This document shows, piece by piece, positions 23,319 to 34,870 of a stretch of 64,000 bases of DNA (position 1 is the stretch's first letter; every line of letters starts with the position of its first letter). The stretch spans positions 55,055,433 to 55,119,432 of the forward strand of contig JBCFYV010000100.1 in the NCBI GenBank assembly GCA_039000515.1, read 5' to 3'. Origin of the DNA: Timema cristinae (taxonomy: Eukaryota > Arthropoda > Insecta > Phasmatodea > Timematidae). The position numbers and the translations under genes are program-made. The notes beneath the pieces were generated by a model. The model worked only from the letters and a program-made list of their open reading frames with translations. It was not told the origin of the DNA and ran no database searches.

Positions 23319-26300
23319 TTAGATATGACATTTCTTGACTAAAGCTTCAAGTAACTGCGAGTACGCGTACTTAATATCATACTGCATGTCGTACCAGTAG
23401 TTGACAGCGATGCAAGCGTGTGATTGCCGCACGTGATGGTACCACAGGGAAGGTAGATATAGGGCGTCACCCGCCTCGACGCGGACCGTGACAGGATGCG
23501 CTTTCTTATAGAGGGGGTAACTGTCTAAATCCGGCTTCAACGGGTCGATACATATCCACGGAACAAACGAGTCGTCGGTGGACAAGAGCTTGTCTTCATC
23601 AGCGGCAGTCTGAAGTTGGTGGGGGTGTTGTGGTGTACCAGTCTGCCGAGATGCGCTGCCCTTGTCGCTACGAGGAACTATCTCAAAGTGGCCCGGCGCT
23701 ACCTCCTTGTAGCTCGCCACCGGGAAACTCTTGTAAGGTATCCAAGGCCTGTCGGTGGGGGGGAGGAGGATGAAATCCTTATAGCCAGAAACAACACAGT
23801 AGATGTTTTCGTACGGGTCCTTATGCACTGAAATGACACATTACGACGTCAAGAGGGTTTGAGCTATTGTAAGAAACGTCAACAAAAGAATTGATACCTT
23901 AAACTAGGTTAATTTCAAACATTCTATTGAATTTCAAGAATATAAAGAAATATATTTTTAAAATACAACTCAGCCTTGTTTCAGATACAGAATTTTATAT
24001 GTGTTTTTTTAACAAATAGTTTTTCATAAACACATCAACAATTATCACTGGCGCAGCCAGGATTAGTTTGTTTGAGGGGACGGTGGGGGGGTTAGAATCA
24101 CTGACCAACTAAGCGGGAAAATTTGAAAATTTAAGTATTGCAAAATGCAAATGCATCAAAAGAAATATAATAATATCTAAAATAATTTAACATCTATAAA
24201 AAATGTCATGATTCTGTAATTATTATGACTATTAAGTGTTTTATGAACAAACTTTTATTCAGGTATACCGCTAGAATATACAAACATGCAAGTTTCAATA
24301 AATCGTATTTTGGAAATTTGATTTATAAAATTATTTTATGAGCTAAAATCTGAAAAATTCAAATAAGCAACTTGCACTAACTTTTAAATCACAAAATCAC
24401 TTTTGTAATGATTCACTTTAGTCTTATGTTATTTTTCCTTGGATTCATAGTAAGTTCATTGAGAACATCAACCTCACCAAGTGGAAAGATCATATCTGGA
24501 CAGAAATGGTCCATATCTGGGCCAGATATACCCAGATCTAGGGCAAATCTGGCGTTCCCAGATCTGGACAATTCCACTTCTGGGCCAGATGTCATTTTTC
24601 CACATGGGTCCGTAACTGACATCTCTGGATGTATGTACATGAAGACCATTAAGTCTGTCTTCAGTTGTAATGTTCCTCATGTTTAATTTCAACAACTTTA
24701 GGGACGAGAAAGAGGTAGGTGGGTAGCAAGGTCTGGGGGAGGGAGGGGGGTTCCCAACCCTGAAACCCCCCCTTAGGCTGCGCCAGTGACAGTTAGTGTA
24801 AATTTAACGAAAGCTTTAGCAAAAAAAAAAAATTGTTTATTTGATCTACTAATAAATTAAAAATATTTAGTACATAAAAATACTTTAAGTTTCATATTAT
24901 TTTATTTAAATTATAAAATTAGGGTTCATAATAATAATAATTTTAATTAAATATAGATTATATATAATTATAATAATTAATACAATTATTTAAGAATTTA
25001 ATATTAGATATATATTACTTATATTAAATGTATAAATTAATAATAAATTACTAAAATGTATAGGTTTGCAAAGCTTCGGAATTTAAAAGACGAACATCAA
25101 ATCTACTTTGACATCGATAATAACTTATGCAGCTTCAAAACATTTTAAAAGGAGAAAAAAAAACTTGATACATCATCAATATATTTGAAATATCTCTCAA
25201 AATATTATATCTAAACATAATATAATCCTGTTTATAACAGCTACTAAAGAGTATTTTAACACCGACAGGTGATTAATTAAATGGAGCATATTGTATAATG
25301 TAAGTAGAAGTACGCTAAGACATAAAATAATGTGGTGTTTTTTTACTCCTAAAGCTTTCTCTTTAACTAGATGCACTTAATGGATAGTTAAAAAATCTGT
25401 GGTGGTGTAAAGTGACAACAACAAAAATGTTACCAGCTTCAACTTTGCTACAAAATTAAAAAGTGATTTTTCATACATCCACCTTAACAAAAATGCAGGC
25501 TACTACTAATCATAAAATGGTAGCAAAATAATACACCTACAATTAGACTTAACCATACACCCCAAATGAATATTAATATATATATTTTTAAAGTTTAGTT
25601 TTTACAATTTGTAATAATTATATTTTTTAACTCAACCCTCAAGACTTTAAAATGTGTTGAAAAGTGAAGCCTAGTAAATATGATTTTCATAATATCATTT
25701 ATTACTGATAATTTATTTAGTGCGGGTAGCCGTCGTTAAAACCTACTTGATGTAATGGCTCTCTCGTCTCCCACCCATAAATTCACAGCTTCAGGAGGAC
25801 ACCCAAACGCCTCAGAGGCCCACGATATCTCCGGTTCCACCTCGCGCATCAACTCCGGAAAGTCCTCCGTTAAATTAGAATTCTGGCGCTGAACATAAAA
25901 CACGCCAGGATATTTGTGACGGTCATCTAGAGCATCCAAGAATTCGGACATATTCATTTCTCGCTCCTCAGGCATCACGAAATATTCGATATCAACATTT
26001 TGTTCCGATCTGGTGGCGATGGCGTCGGCGTAACCGTTAGGAGTGACTGCAACAGTCACTTTGTTGTCACTTAGTGTCTTCCTGGACATACATCACTTTT
26101 ATCACTTGACATTGGATAAATGGTGTTTAATATACAAAACAAAACTTTAATGGACTAGCGGTGAGGAGGCTTAACCTCAGAGGAAGTGTACCTGAATTTG
26201 TGTGGAGGGAGAGTGGAAAACCATTTAGGAATCATCATCTTGAGTACGCCCAAACTGAATTCAAACCTCGATCTCTCCGTCATTGGAAGTCCAGCATAGT

Positions 26301-29300
26301 GTCTACTCAACTTGACCAATGAAATCCCTGACCTTTCCCTGATAATTTCCTAAAATTCCCAAATAAAAAGTATGTCACATCCTTCTAATTCGCCCCCCCC
26401 CCCCTCCTTCTTTTCCCAACACGTTTTTATATTAATCTTTTTTTATGTATAATAAGTTTTAAAATTTAAATAAACATTTAAAAAAAATTGTATTAACATT
26501 GTTTACTAGTAATTAAAAATATATTGCACAGCTACCAAAAAAAAAGTTTGAATCATATTATAATATACTGATTTAATGATTATTGTATTTCATAATTGGA
26601 GTAAAATATTTTCCCGGATTTTTATTGTAATTTACAGAATTCTCGACTTATTCCCGTTTTTTCCCCGATCACTTCAAATTCCCGGCTAATTCCCGTTTTC
26701 CCGAATGGTAGACACCCTGTCCAGGCAGTTTCTAGAGTGAGACCTTAGATCATTCGACCAATGAAGCGAGTAACTTTACGGTCCACATTGATATATTCAG
26801 TTAGGAGCACACGCAACCACAAAATGGCAAGAGGCCTACAGTAAAACATACAAATAAAGAACTTATGTATTAGTACCCGCCTCGGTGGCGTAGTTGGCTA
26901 ACGCGCTATTCGTGTTGAGCTTGACTGCTGAGGACGGGGAGATCGAGGTTCGAATCTCGGTCGGGTGAACTGGGGGTGGTTTTTCCTAAATGGTTCTCCA
27001 CTCTCCCTCCACGCAAATGCGGGTTCACTTCCTCTAATTCAACCATCCCAATTCCTAATCCATTAGCGTAATTAGTACTTAAAAGCGTATAAATCGAACG
27101 GGTAGTAAGACGCGGTGCTAATATTATTATTATGTATTAGTTTTGGTGATAGCCTAATATAAGGGAATATCTGTTCCAGAAATGGTTCAAACAATGAATG
27201 TCAGTTGCTATACTTGGAGTGAGGGTGTATTGTAAAATGTAAATGCTAAAAAAAATGTATCACTTGAAACATAGACGAAGTAGGAATAAAATTAATTTTA
27301 CATTGTTATTATGTTGAGTTTTATTTTTATTGTTACGATCTTGTTAACTTAACTCTTATCCGTACAACCCTCAAAGACGTCATTTTAGTAATTGTCAAGT
27401 TGTAAAACAGAAGAATAAAAAAATGGAGCAGACAGTAACCCTTGATGTGCAGGTTATGTGTTATAGGTCCTTAACCTTCATGGGTGGGACTGGGTGTCTA
27501 GTTTGTCTACTCTGGTTTGCTGGTGAAAAGTTCGGAGTTTAGCCCCCTAAATTCTGATTGAATATACTGTGGGTGGATTTTCCTCTCTTCTTCTACACAA
27601 ATTATAACTTCCTCATTGATGTGATTAAGACTCTGGACATTAGGCCTTAGTTATAGTACATATTTATATTGGTACTTAGGAGATATTTTAATAACATGTT
27701 TAAACATATCATATTAAATAATTATAATACCTGGCTGAACAAAAGGCCTTAAGTTATAAGATGAAGGTGACCTGGTGGTCTAGGGGTAAGGTGTCGGACT
27801 TCTCTGCTGGGAGTCCGAGGTTCAATCCTCGGTCCCGGCACAGATTTATCTGATTACCAAACCCTTCCTTCACCTCTGACAAGACTTGTATTAATCACAA
27901 CTTGTGAATGTGGGGAATGCCAGGCCTCCACCGTGGTTCAGATCCCACGTTAAACTGTAGGTCATCCATTTCATCTCACAATCACCCTACCATTACACAT
28001 TAGCGTAAGTGCGTATAACCCGAACGGGTAGTAAGACACGGTGCTAATAATAATAATAAGATGAATATGCTATTACCTGAAATAAGGCACATCCCATTTT
28101 CCAACTGCAGACCAATGAGTTACCGCTCCTTTGAAAAGTACTGGTAAGTTTGGAGACACCCACAGCCTATGAAAATCTAAAGCCGAGATTGGCGGATTCA
28201 CGACCGGGACATCCTTTCTCAAGTACAACTCTTCAACAATAAATCACATTGATGGTTAAAAATATGTTTCTAGGTTCGGATGTATGTATTTTGACTTTTG
28301 ACCGGTATACTTATCTTATAATAAGTGATATATTACATTACGTCTTAATAATCATAAAGTAGGCCTACTAATTAATATGCTATTGTGTTAGCGATGAAAA
28401 AATATTGAATTTGAACATCGATGCGGCCTTTAGGCTAATTGTTATTAATTTGTTGGCGTCGATATTATCAACTGTATTATGGTACTAGAATTGATATTGC
28501 ATATCCTTACCATTTGCTTCTGTTGATAAGATCTGAAGGCAATTCAAAATATCGTTTTTATGCTCCATATGGCTTGCTAGTAAGAAATAATTTTTTGTTT
28601 AAAATTCTATCAAATATTATGTATTATATATTTTTTAACCAAGTATAAATTACAAACCACAGATTCATAGAATTTGTGTGTTGTCACAGATTGGCTAATC
28701 ATTATATCAAAATATTAAAAACACAAACTGTCCTGTCCTTGTAGTTGAGTGAAACAAATTTTAGCGAGGATTAAAATTGATACAGTTGACAGTAAACGTG
28801 GAGTAGCTCAACAGATATGAACAAAATAATAAATCATATACAATTTTTTAAAAATGTTAATCCTGAGTACTATTCACATCAATCCTTTAAGAGGAGGTTA
28901 GGCTTAGTAATGTGACAAAAATCATCTTCGTATTTGACTTTTCCTTACTCACACTATAACATATAATTATATTGAAAAGCTTGATTATTGTTAACTTAAA
29001 TGAAAATGCTAGTTAGAATATAATTGTTGCTGTTATAATGTACTTTAAATTTACACAAATTCAAGTTTATTTACCAAAATGGAGCATCTATGGTCCATCT
29101 ATCTATCTATGAATTATTACTAATATTATTATTTATATTTCGATTTTGATGTTGGAGCGACACTATAGTTACATTTCCAACTAGGTGACACGTGAATCGA
29201 AATTCAACCAAAACGATATTTTATTTCGATTGACTTATTAGTTATCTAAAAAAACAAATAAATAAATATAGACTAAAATTATTCGCGAAGAGAAGTACCT

Positions 29301-29512
29301 ACTCATTTGAAAACAAAAAACAATTTCAATCTATCTCTACACAATAATTTCTATAAGTCTATACAGGTAAATATAAGATTATAAAAAATACACACTTATG
29401 CTTACTCTGTACGTAATTAAAAATATGATTTAATAATTAGGTTAAGAAACCAATCCAACAATATATTACCTTTAATCTTGTGGATAATTTTGTATTGGCG
29501 TTCGTTACCCAT
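23319..29512 (-). CDS. JMJD7: JmjC lysyl hydroxylase JMJD7, 4 exons
   Basis: Exons 28077-28230, 25747-26081 and 23319-23827 are firm; a candidate first exon 29470-29512 starts MGNERQYK and fits in phase. Together they give 346 residues (human 316). Exon 2 has [20 protein letters not shown] and KWDVPYFR; exon 3 [18 protein letters not shown] and ISWASEAFG; exon 4 the iron-binding HxD ([15 protein letters not shown], His179 and Asp181), DPLKPDL, and the distal His in [11 protein letters not shown] (about 308-309), ending [18 protein letters not shown]7 is a 2-oxoglutarate/Fe(II) oxygenase that hydroxylates a lysine in the DRG1/2 GTPases; a protease role has also been reported. Exon 4 has an extra hydrophilic stretch of roughly 25-30 residues before FVPW compared with human. 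Identity is very sure; the first exon is tentative. Confidence 0.93.
24046..24788. mobile_element. hAT-like element with inverted ends, in JMJD7 intron 3
   Basis: Starts 'cactggcgcagcc' and ends 'ggctgcgccagtg', perfect 13-bp inverted repeats. Flanking 8-mers 'acaattat' and 'acagttag' agree at six of eight positions. The interior has a cluster of CAGATCTGG-like repeats at about 24480-24600 and no coding sequence. Confidence 0.65.
24789..25746. other. AT-rich part of JMJD7 intron 3
   Basis: Extremely AT-rich with simple TTA/TAA tracts. Nothing else recognised. Confidence 0.45.
26155..26310 (-). repeat. SINE-C fragment
   Basis: Plus strand 'gtggagggagagtggaaaac' and 'attcaaacctcgatctctcc' match reversed family C. 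It lies in JMJD7 intron 2. Confidence 0.55.
26318..26725. mobile_element. Non-autonomous element with 'ccctgacctttcc' ends
   Basis: Left end 'aaatccctgacctttccctg', right end 'attcccgttttcccgaatgg' then 'gacaccctg'. Related to 4155-4792 and 14457-15470. It sits inside or beside SINE-C sequence, which resumes at about 26726-26770. Confidence 0.4.
26875..27129 (+). repeat. SINE-B copy with 12-bp duplication
   Basis: Full-length family B: 'cgcctcggtggcgtagttgg', box B 'gaggttcgaatctcgg', tail 'cgaacgggtagtaagacgcg' and ATT-rich end. Perfect 12-bp target-site duplications 'ttatgtattagt' at 26863-26874 and 27130-27141. It lies in JMJD7 intron 2. Confidence 0.85.
27480..27640 (+). repeat. Decayed SINE-C copy
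   Basis: Recognisable only by 'tgtgggtggattttcctctc' and a weak head; strongly diverged. Confidence 0.3.
27767..28055 (+). repeat. SINE-A copy beside a JMJD7 splice donor
   Basis: Full-length family A with perfect 10-bp duplications 'ataagatgaa' at 27756-27765 and 28056-28065. The downstream duplication ends ten bases short of the JMJD7 exon 2 donor (GT at 28076-28075, minus strand). Confidence 0.85.
28231..29469. other. Presumed JMJD7 intron 1
   Basis: AT-rich. The open frame at 28439-28648 has no recognised domain. No repeat family seen. Confidence 0.3.
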
Positions 29513-30319
29513 ACGATTTCTTAATATTTCGAGAATTTCACGTATTTTGTCAGGGGTCCCTGGTTTGATGGCATTTTTTTTTAAATTGGCATTGAATAGT
29601 GATGTAATCTAGACTTTAGGATTAATATTATGTAGCTCGGAACTATTATTATTCGAATTAGAGTTATAGGCTTGCCCTTAATTATAATCCAAACACACTC
29701 GTGATCACACGACTGGTTTAGAAACTAATATCCAGGGTGGTTTAACCATTCTTAGTTGGCATTACACTGTGATTGTGACTAAACCACTGAATGATTATTT
29801 GGCTTGGGGCTAAAAGCACTGCTGTCAAATATAGCAGGAGACCTAGCATAGATATCAACCAATGTGTTCTAATTCTGCTAAATGTCTAATGCCAAGCAAG
29901 ACCAAACTCACATTGACATTTTATACTGAAATACTATTATTTTTAAATAACTAGCTATTTTCATTTTGGCACCTTTTGTCAATACAAAAATCACATCGTC
30001 CCAAAACGTCAAATAACTCACAATAATGAAGGTTTGACATTGGCCCGTTTTATTCAGAAACTTTGATGAGCTGATAAAAAAACTAAAATCTCAAACAAAC
30101 CTACACTTTGGTGGGCGGTGATGGGGGGGGGGGGGGGCGAAGGTGTGATGCCACAATATTTCAACACTAAAAAAATAAATATCAAAATGTCAAAACATTT
30201 TCAAGCATCCCAAGGACTGGCATAAAAACTATTTGAGCTTTCTAAGAGAGAGCACTACACATGAAGTGGATGTCACATGGGTGACAGTTGTTTGGAATTA
30301 CGTTATTGAACAAGAATCA
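29513..30319. other. Region upstream of the candidate JMJD7 start
   Basis: On the minus strand the frame of the candidate exon stays open further upstream to about 29610 ([20 protein letters not shown] precedes the chosen ATG), so the true exon may be larger. A run of about 13 G lies near 30124-30137. Nothing else recognised. Confidence 0.3.
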
Positions 30320-30540
30320 AGGCTGACACCCTTGTTCTGTTGGTAGCATGTCGGCTTACTGAGCTAAGGATCTCGGTACGATCGAAAAATTCATCATCAG
30401 TGAAATGCGGGCTTCTTTTTTTCACGATGATTAATTAATGGTTAGATGTTGTGTCCGTTCTAGATTTAAGTTAGTTTATACGTCATTTATTTATATAAAT
30501 CAGTAAATTTACAAATTTTTGTGTTAAATACATCAAATAA
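30320..30540 (+). repeat. SINE-D copy, diverged
   Basis: Head 'ttggtagcatgtcggcttac', body 'catcagtgaaatgcggg' and 'gttctagatttaagttagtt' match family D. Confidence 0.5.
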
Positions 30541-30999
30541 ATTTTTTTTTAACTCAAATTAGCTAAAAAAAATGTCATGAGCTATATGTCTTGTAACACA
30601 ATAAAATATAGAATATGGATAAATCCCAGCATAAACTATTGGTCGAACCACAATGACAAAGTAATAGCCACATAATCTCATCTTACTGTAAAACAATTTT
30701 TATTCCAGTGCTACATTGTTTGCTGTTACAGGGGTAGCTTACAATATTTCCTTGGGCCATATAGAAGTACACACACGAGTACCAGCTTCACGGCGCTAAA
30801 GGAACCGAATGGATTGCTACAGTCCAATTTCCTATTCAACAGCTTCAAGAGCGTTTAAACAAAATGTATGTTTGGTGGGCTTACTTGTTGCCTATATTAC
30901 TATTTTTACTATTACACGATGAAAATAAATTTAGGGTGTTTGAAAAAAAAAGTTTTTAGGAAGGTACTTGGTCTGATTGTTAACATACCCTGTACCTAT

Positions 31000-31340
31000 C
31001 ACAAGACATTGTTAGGATAGTCAAGACTCGTAGATTACGGTGGGCAGGACACGAGTGTGAATGGGAGACTCTAGAACCTTGTTCAGACTAGGCCTATTGG
31101 AACCCAATGGAATAGACCATCGGGAAGACCTAGACGTAAATGGGAGGATAACATTAGAATGGACATGAAAGGGAATAGGGTGTAATGAGGTGGACTGGAT
31201 AGAACAGCCAATAAGACGGTAAAGGTGACTGGATAGAATAGCTCAACTAAGTATAGGTGTAATGAGGTGGACTGGATGGAACAAGCTCAAGATAAGGATA
31301 GGTTGTAATGAGGTGGACTGGATAATACTGGCTCAAAATA
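31000..31340 (+). mobile_element. LINE 3' fragment with short tandem copies
   Basis: The plus strand encodes IVRIVKTRRLRWAGHECEWE, typical of the end of a LINE ORF2, then a diverged GRP..KWEDNIRMDMKG-like segment. After it, 'gtaatgaggtggactggat' recurs three times (about 31181, 31259, 31305). Stops interrupt the frame. Confidence 0.6.
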
Positions 31341-31544
31341 GAGATAGTAAGACCTGAATACACCCTAACAGGTGCACCCACGGTGCTTATAGTGCCCTCA
31401 CAGCGCTAGTAGCGCGCTTTGAATCACTGAACTACCTTGCTTCCGATTAAGTCTCGTGAACTAAATTTTCTCTCGACATTCTCTCACTAGTGGGGACTAG
31501 CTTGGGCCGTTTGAACTCCTCTGTTCTGGATACTGTTCATTAAA

Positions 31545-31580
31545 GTGTGTGTGCGCGTGTGTGCATGGGTGTGTGTGTCT
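31545..31580. repeat. GT-rich microsatellite
   Basis: Alternating GT with a few interruptions ('gtgtgtgcgcgtgtgtgc'). Confidence 0.6.
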
Positions 31581-31887
31581 CTCTCCCAAACCCTCTGCAC
31601 CACCACCCCATGCATTTAGTTAAAGTATCCATTAATGAAAACTTATTCAGCTTGCACTAAGAACATGGAAGAAAGGAAAGTTTAAAAAAATACAATTTTT
31701 TTCCGTCAACATTGATAACACTATATTATTTGCCAAATTTTAAATGTATTGATAAGAAAAATCAAGTGACAGTACAAGAAATCACATATGACTTGATGTG
31801 TGAAAACATTACATTAGTTTTAGTAACTTTAAAATGTCACATACTATCTTTCCTGTGTTTTGGTTACTATAAGTTAGTCCGACGCCT

Positions 31888-32090
31888 TAAGACACCTTAC
31901 TTCAGTCGGTAGTATGTGTGTCTACTGAGTTAAGGGTCCCAGTTTCGATTCCCTGCATGGACGAAAAATTTATCATGGATGAAATGTTGGTTTTCCCTTT
32001 CACAGTGATGTATTAATGGCGGGTGCGTTGGCTCTTGTGTCATTTCTAGATTTAAGATAGCTTATAATAGATAATAAAGTTGTAGGTAAC
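31888..32090 (+). repeat. SINE-D copy
   Basis: 'gacaccttacttcagtcggt' head, 'gggtcccagtttcgattccc' box B, and 'ctttcacagtgatgtattaa' body. It ends about 80 bp before the zinc-finger exon. Confidence 0.65.
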
Positions 32091-32167
32091 TCCCTCCCGC
32101 CTTTACCCGGCCCCCCATCGCCCCAAAAAATATTATTAGAGGATTATATATATTTTTCTCTTTTTAG

Positions 32168-32941
32168 AACAAGAATGAAGATTCCACATGTTTACCTCGA
32201 CTGATAGAAAGTGAGGTGACTAAACCTGACACTAACAATACTGAACACTCGGAAGAAAACGAAAATAATGTCAGTATATTGTCATTTGTGGAAGTGATAT
32301 TAGACGAAGGAATCTCACATATAGGTCTGAATGGAAGGGAAGACATTAAAACATCCGACCACAGTGAAAGAGAAGAGTGTTTCGATGTGACAAAGTTTGC
32401 TCCTTCTGAAAGTAAACGTAAAAGAGACAGGCTCAAGTTCCGTTTCCAGTGTAACGACTGCCCCAAGTGTTACAAGTTTAAATATGAAATAAAGAATCAC
32501 GCTATGAAACATACGGGAGAGCGCCCATTCAAGTGCACATTCTGCGATTACAAATTTAGATATAGCAGTCACTTAACCATCCACCTCAAAATTCACAAAG
32601 GTTTGAGAGATTTTGTCTGCAGCGAGTGCGGTAAATCGTTCTATCGCAAACACGATCTACAAAGGCACGGTACTGTCCATAGCGCGAAGAAGCCATTTTC
32701 TTGTGAACTATGCGAGGCATCTTTTACCCAGAAGAGCAATCTTAAAGCACATAGTTTAACCCACGACGGGTTAAGACCTTTTCAGTGCAAGGTTTGTGTC
32801 AAGTCCTATACAAAGCGGTGTCTCCTAACACGGCATGAAGTGAGCCATAGTGATTCTTATTCGTTTCAGTGCTCTGTTTGTGGAAAATGCTTTAAACATA
32901 AGACTCATCTTGTAGGACACACTCGAACACACTCAAACTAA
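32168..32941 (+). CDS. C2H2 zinc-finger protein, terminal exon
   Basis: After a splice acceptor ('ctctttttag', ending 32167) the frame runs 257 codons to a stop. The first ~90 residues are acidic and polar, with a basic SESKRKRDRLKFRF stretch. Six C2H2 fingers follow, each C-x2-C and H-x3-H: FQCNDCPKC, FKCTFCDYKF, FVCSECGKSF, FSCELCEASF, FQCKVCVKSY and FQCSVCGKCF, joined by TGERPF-like linkers of which only the first is canonical. The array suggests a nuclear DNA-binding protein. The final codons are HTRTHSN, then stop. No ATG in the upstream part of the frame is convincing, so at least one 5' exon must lie before 32166, and any N-terminal domain (such as ZAD) is not seen. The target gene cannot be inferred. 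It is single-frame and intact. Confidence 0.85.
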   Translation, partial: NKNEDSTCLPRLIESEVTKPDTNNTEHSEENENNVSILSFVEVILDEGISHIGLNGREDIKTSDHSEREECFDVTKFAPSESKRKRDRLKFRFQCNDCPKCYKFKYEIKNHAMKHTGERPFKCTFCDYKFRYSSHLTIHLKIHKGLRDFVCSECGKSFYRKHDLQRHGTVHSAKKPFSCELCEASFTQKSNLKAHSLTHDGLRPFQCKVCVKSYTKRCLLTRHEVSHSDSYSFQCSVCGKCFKHKTHLVGHTRTHSN

Positions 32942-33287
32942 CCCTTTCGTTGCCACGCGTGCCAAGAGTTACAGTTTTGTGTGTTAAGAATGTCACAGAT
33001 AGTCCATCATTTTTGTAATGTTGGACAAGAAAAATCGCACAAACTTTTACGTATCAAGTGATTTTTCTATCTGCAGACTGCATGTACCCAGTGGAATGTT
33101 CTCGTTCTAGTGAAATAATAACCTCCTACTCGATTTAATGGATAACACCTGAACTAGCACAAATCTGGAAAGCCTATCTCATCGTCCCATGGTACTTTTA
33201 ACCTTAGAACAGATCATATCTGTTTGTGACACTAACATGGTTAAACACAAACTTTTTTTTTTTTTTTTAACTAAATCAATTTCAACC

Positions 33288-33525
33288 TACCGGCTTCATC
33301 GGCCGAACGGTCTAAGGTGTCACTTTTGTGTTAGACTGGGCTACTGATGACAGGTAGATCGAGGTTCGAATTTCATTTTTGTCTACTGTGGGTAGTTATT
33401 CTTAAATGCTTTCCCATTATTCTTACACGCAAATGTGTGTGTCTGTGTGTGTGTGTGGTGCGTGCATGCGTGGCGCCACACACAAGTTATGCATATAACC
33501 TGAACACGTAGTTAGACACAGCGAT
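33288..33525 (+). repeat. SINE-C copy with internal GT repeat
   Basis: Head 'catcggccgaacggtctaag', box B 'gaggttcgaatttc', a GT-rich expansion at about 33437-33457, and a diverged tail 'acctgaacacgtagttagac'. Confidence 0.55.
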
Positions 33526-34152
33526 AAAAAAAATTGTAAAGAAAGACAATTTAGCAAACATTTCTTTACTATAAATAAATTATGTGTATGTGTATGTTAT
33601 TGGTTAAGATTGAATTTTGTTATTTAATCAAACTGTTATAGTGTTTACTTAAACTTTCATTAATTCTGTTAGTTTGTTTAATGCTCCACCCTTCACTGTT
33701 TTCAGTCATTTCACAATCTATACTAATAATATTTAATCTAAGGAAACAGGAGTAAGGGAAATTTTAAAGAAATGTATATTCATTCACTTGTGGGAAATCA
33801 TAAATTAATGATAATAAATACAAAAAAATCAGCTATTCAAGATTTTAGAGTCAAGAGCCAAGCTCATCACTGCAAAATGTTTTATAAGCTCTAAACGATT
33901 GTTCTGAATCAAAAATGTATTTAAAAAATTGTTTCATGTTTTTATAATAAATTATAGCTGTTCTTTGTTTGTGTTTATTATTTTATAGTTTTTATGAAAT
34001 AAAAAATAGATTAGTGTTTTTTTTTTACAATTTATTAGAATATGACAGCTACAGCTGATCTTCTTAAGTATAATCATTCATCCCCCAATCTTTATCTTTA
34101 ATAAATACCATACTTTATTATAATTATATTTAATCATAGTTAACTATAATGA
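33526..34152. other. AT-rich intergenic DNA
   Basis: No gene or repeat family recognised. Confidence 0.35.
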
Positions 34153-34276
34153 CCCATTATAGAAGTGCTCAAAATGGCCGCCTTTGGCCTGAATTCAATT
34201 ATCGCACTGCAAAGTATTTGGGAAAGAGTGCGGCATTCTACGACATGGCGGCCATTTTGAGCACTTCTTATAATGG
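34153..34276. mobile_element. Short MITE with ~29-bp inverted ends
   Basis: Left arm 'ccattatagaagtgctcaaa' continuing 'atggccgcc'; right arm 'ggcggccattttgagcac' continuing 'ttcttataatgg'. The arms are inverted repeats with one extra base on the right. The whole element is about 124 bp and non-coding. Confidence 0.65.
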
Positions 34277-34379
34277 TAAATAGTTCCACATTGCTGGAGT
34301 ACAAACAAGAATATAATTTGGAAACAAGGTCAAATGGGGCAAATGTTTAAGCTACATGAACTTTTTTTTTATTGTTTTT

Positions 34380-34620
34380 GAAAAAAATATTTTGTCTTCT
34401 GTTACTCTTCCATGCAAAAACCACTTCACCGATTGTGCTGAAATTTCACATGGTCATTACTCGAACGTCCAAATTTATCCCCGCAGTTTTTTTCTTGTTT
34501 TTTTCTTCAAGATAGCAGCTAAGCAACCATACTTTCTGGCGTTTTTCTCAGCTTCTGCTCAATCGGATTTTCATTTGACCTTGACGTTTATTTCGCGTGC
34601 TCACCAATGCGCATAATCCC
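34380..34620. mobile_element. Decayed DNA-element fragment
   Basis: The phrase 'caccgattgtgctgaaattt' is of the kind found in Helitron-like and related repeats, and resembles the 'cgaccgattctcatgaaatt' at 43007. No ends found. Confidence 0.25.
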
Positions 34621-34642
34621 ACACGATCAAATAAAAGTCTTG

Positions 34643-34870
34643 ACACCTTAGCTCAGTCGGTTGCGTGTCTGTCTACTAAGTTAAGAGCCCCAGGTTCGAT
34701 TCCCGGCATAACTAAAAATGTACCATTAGTTAAATGTATGTTTCCCCCTTTCACGGTGATAAATTAACGATCAGGGACTGGGTGTTGTGTCCTAGATTTA
34801 AGTTAATTTATAAGTCATGTGCTGACTTAATTAGTCGGTTTAGAAAGTGTGCGTTAAATAATTTAAATTA
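34643..34870 (+). repeat. SINE-D copy
   Basis: 'caccttagctcagtcggttg' head, 'aggttcgattcccggc' box B, and the 'ggtttagaaagtgtgcgtta' end. Confidence 0.7.

Noticed and set aside
28439..28648. Plus-strand frame with [13 protein letters not shown]
   Set aside because: No splice context or family match and AT-rich; kept as noise.
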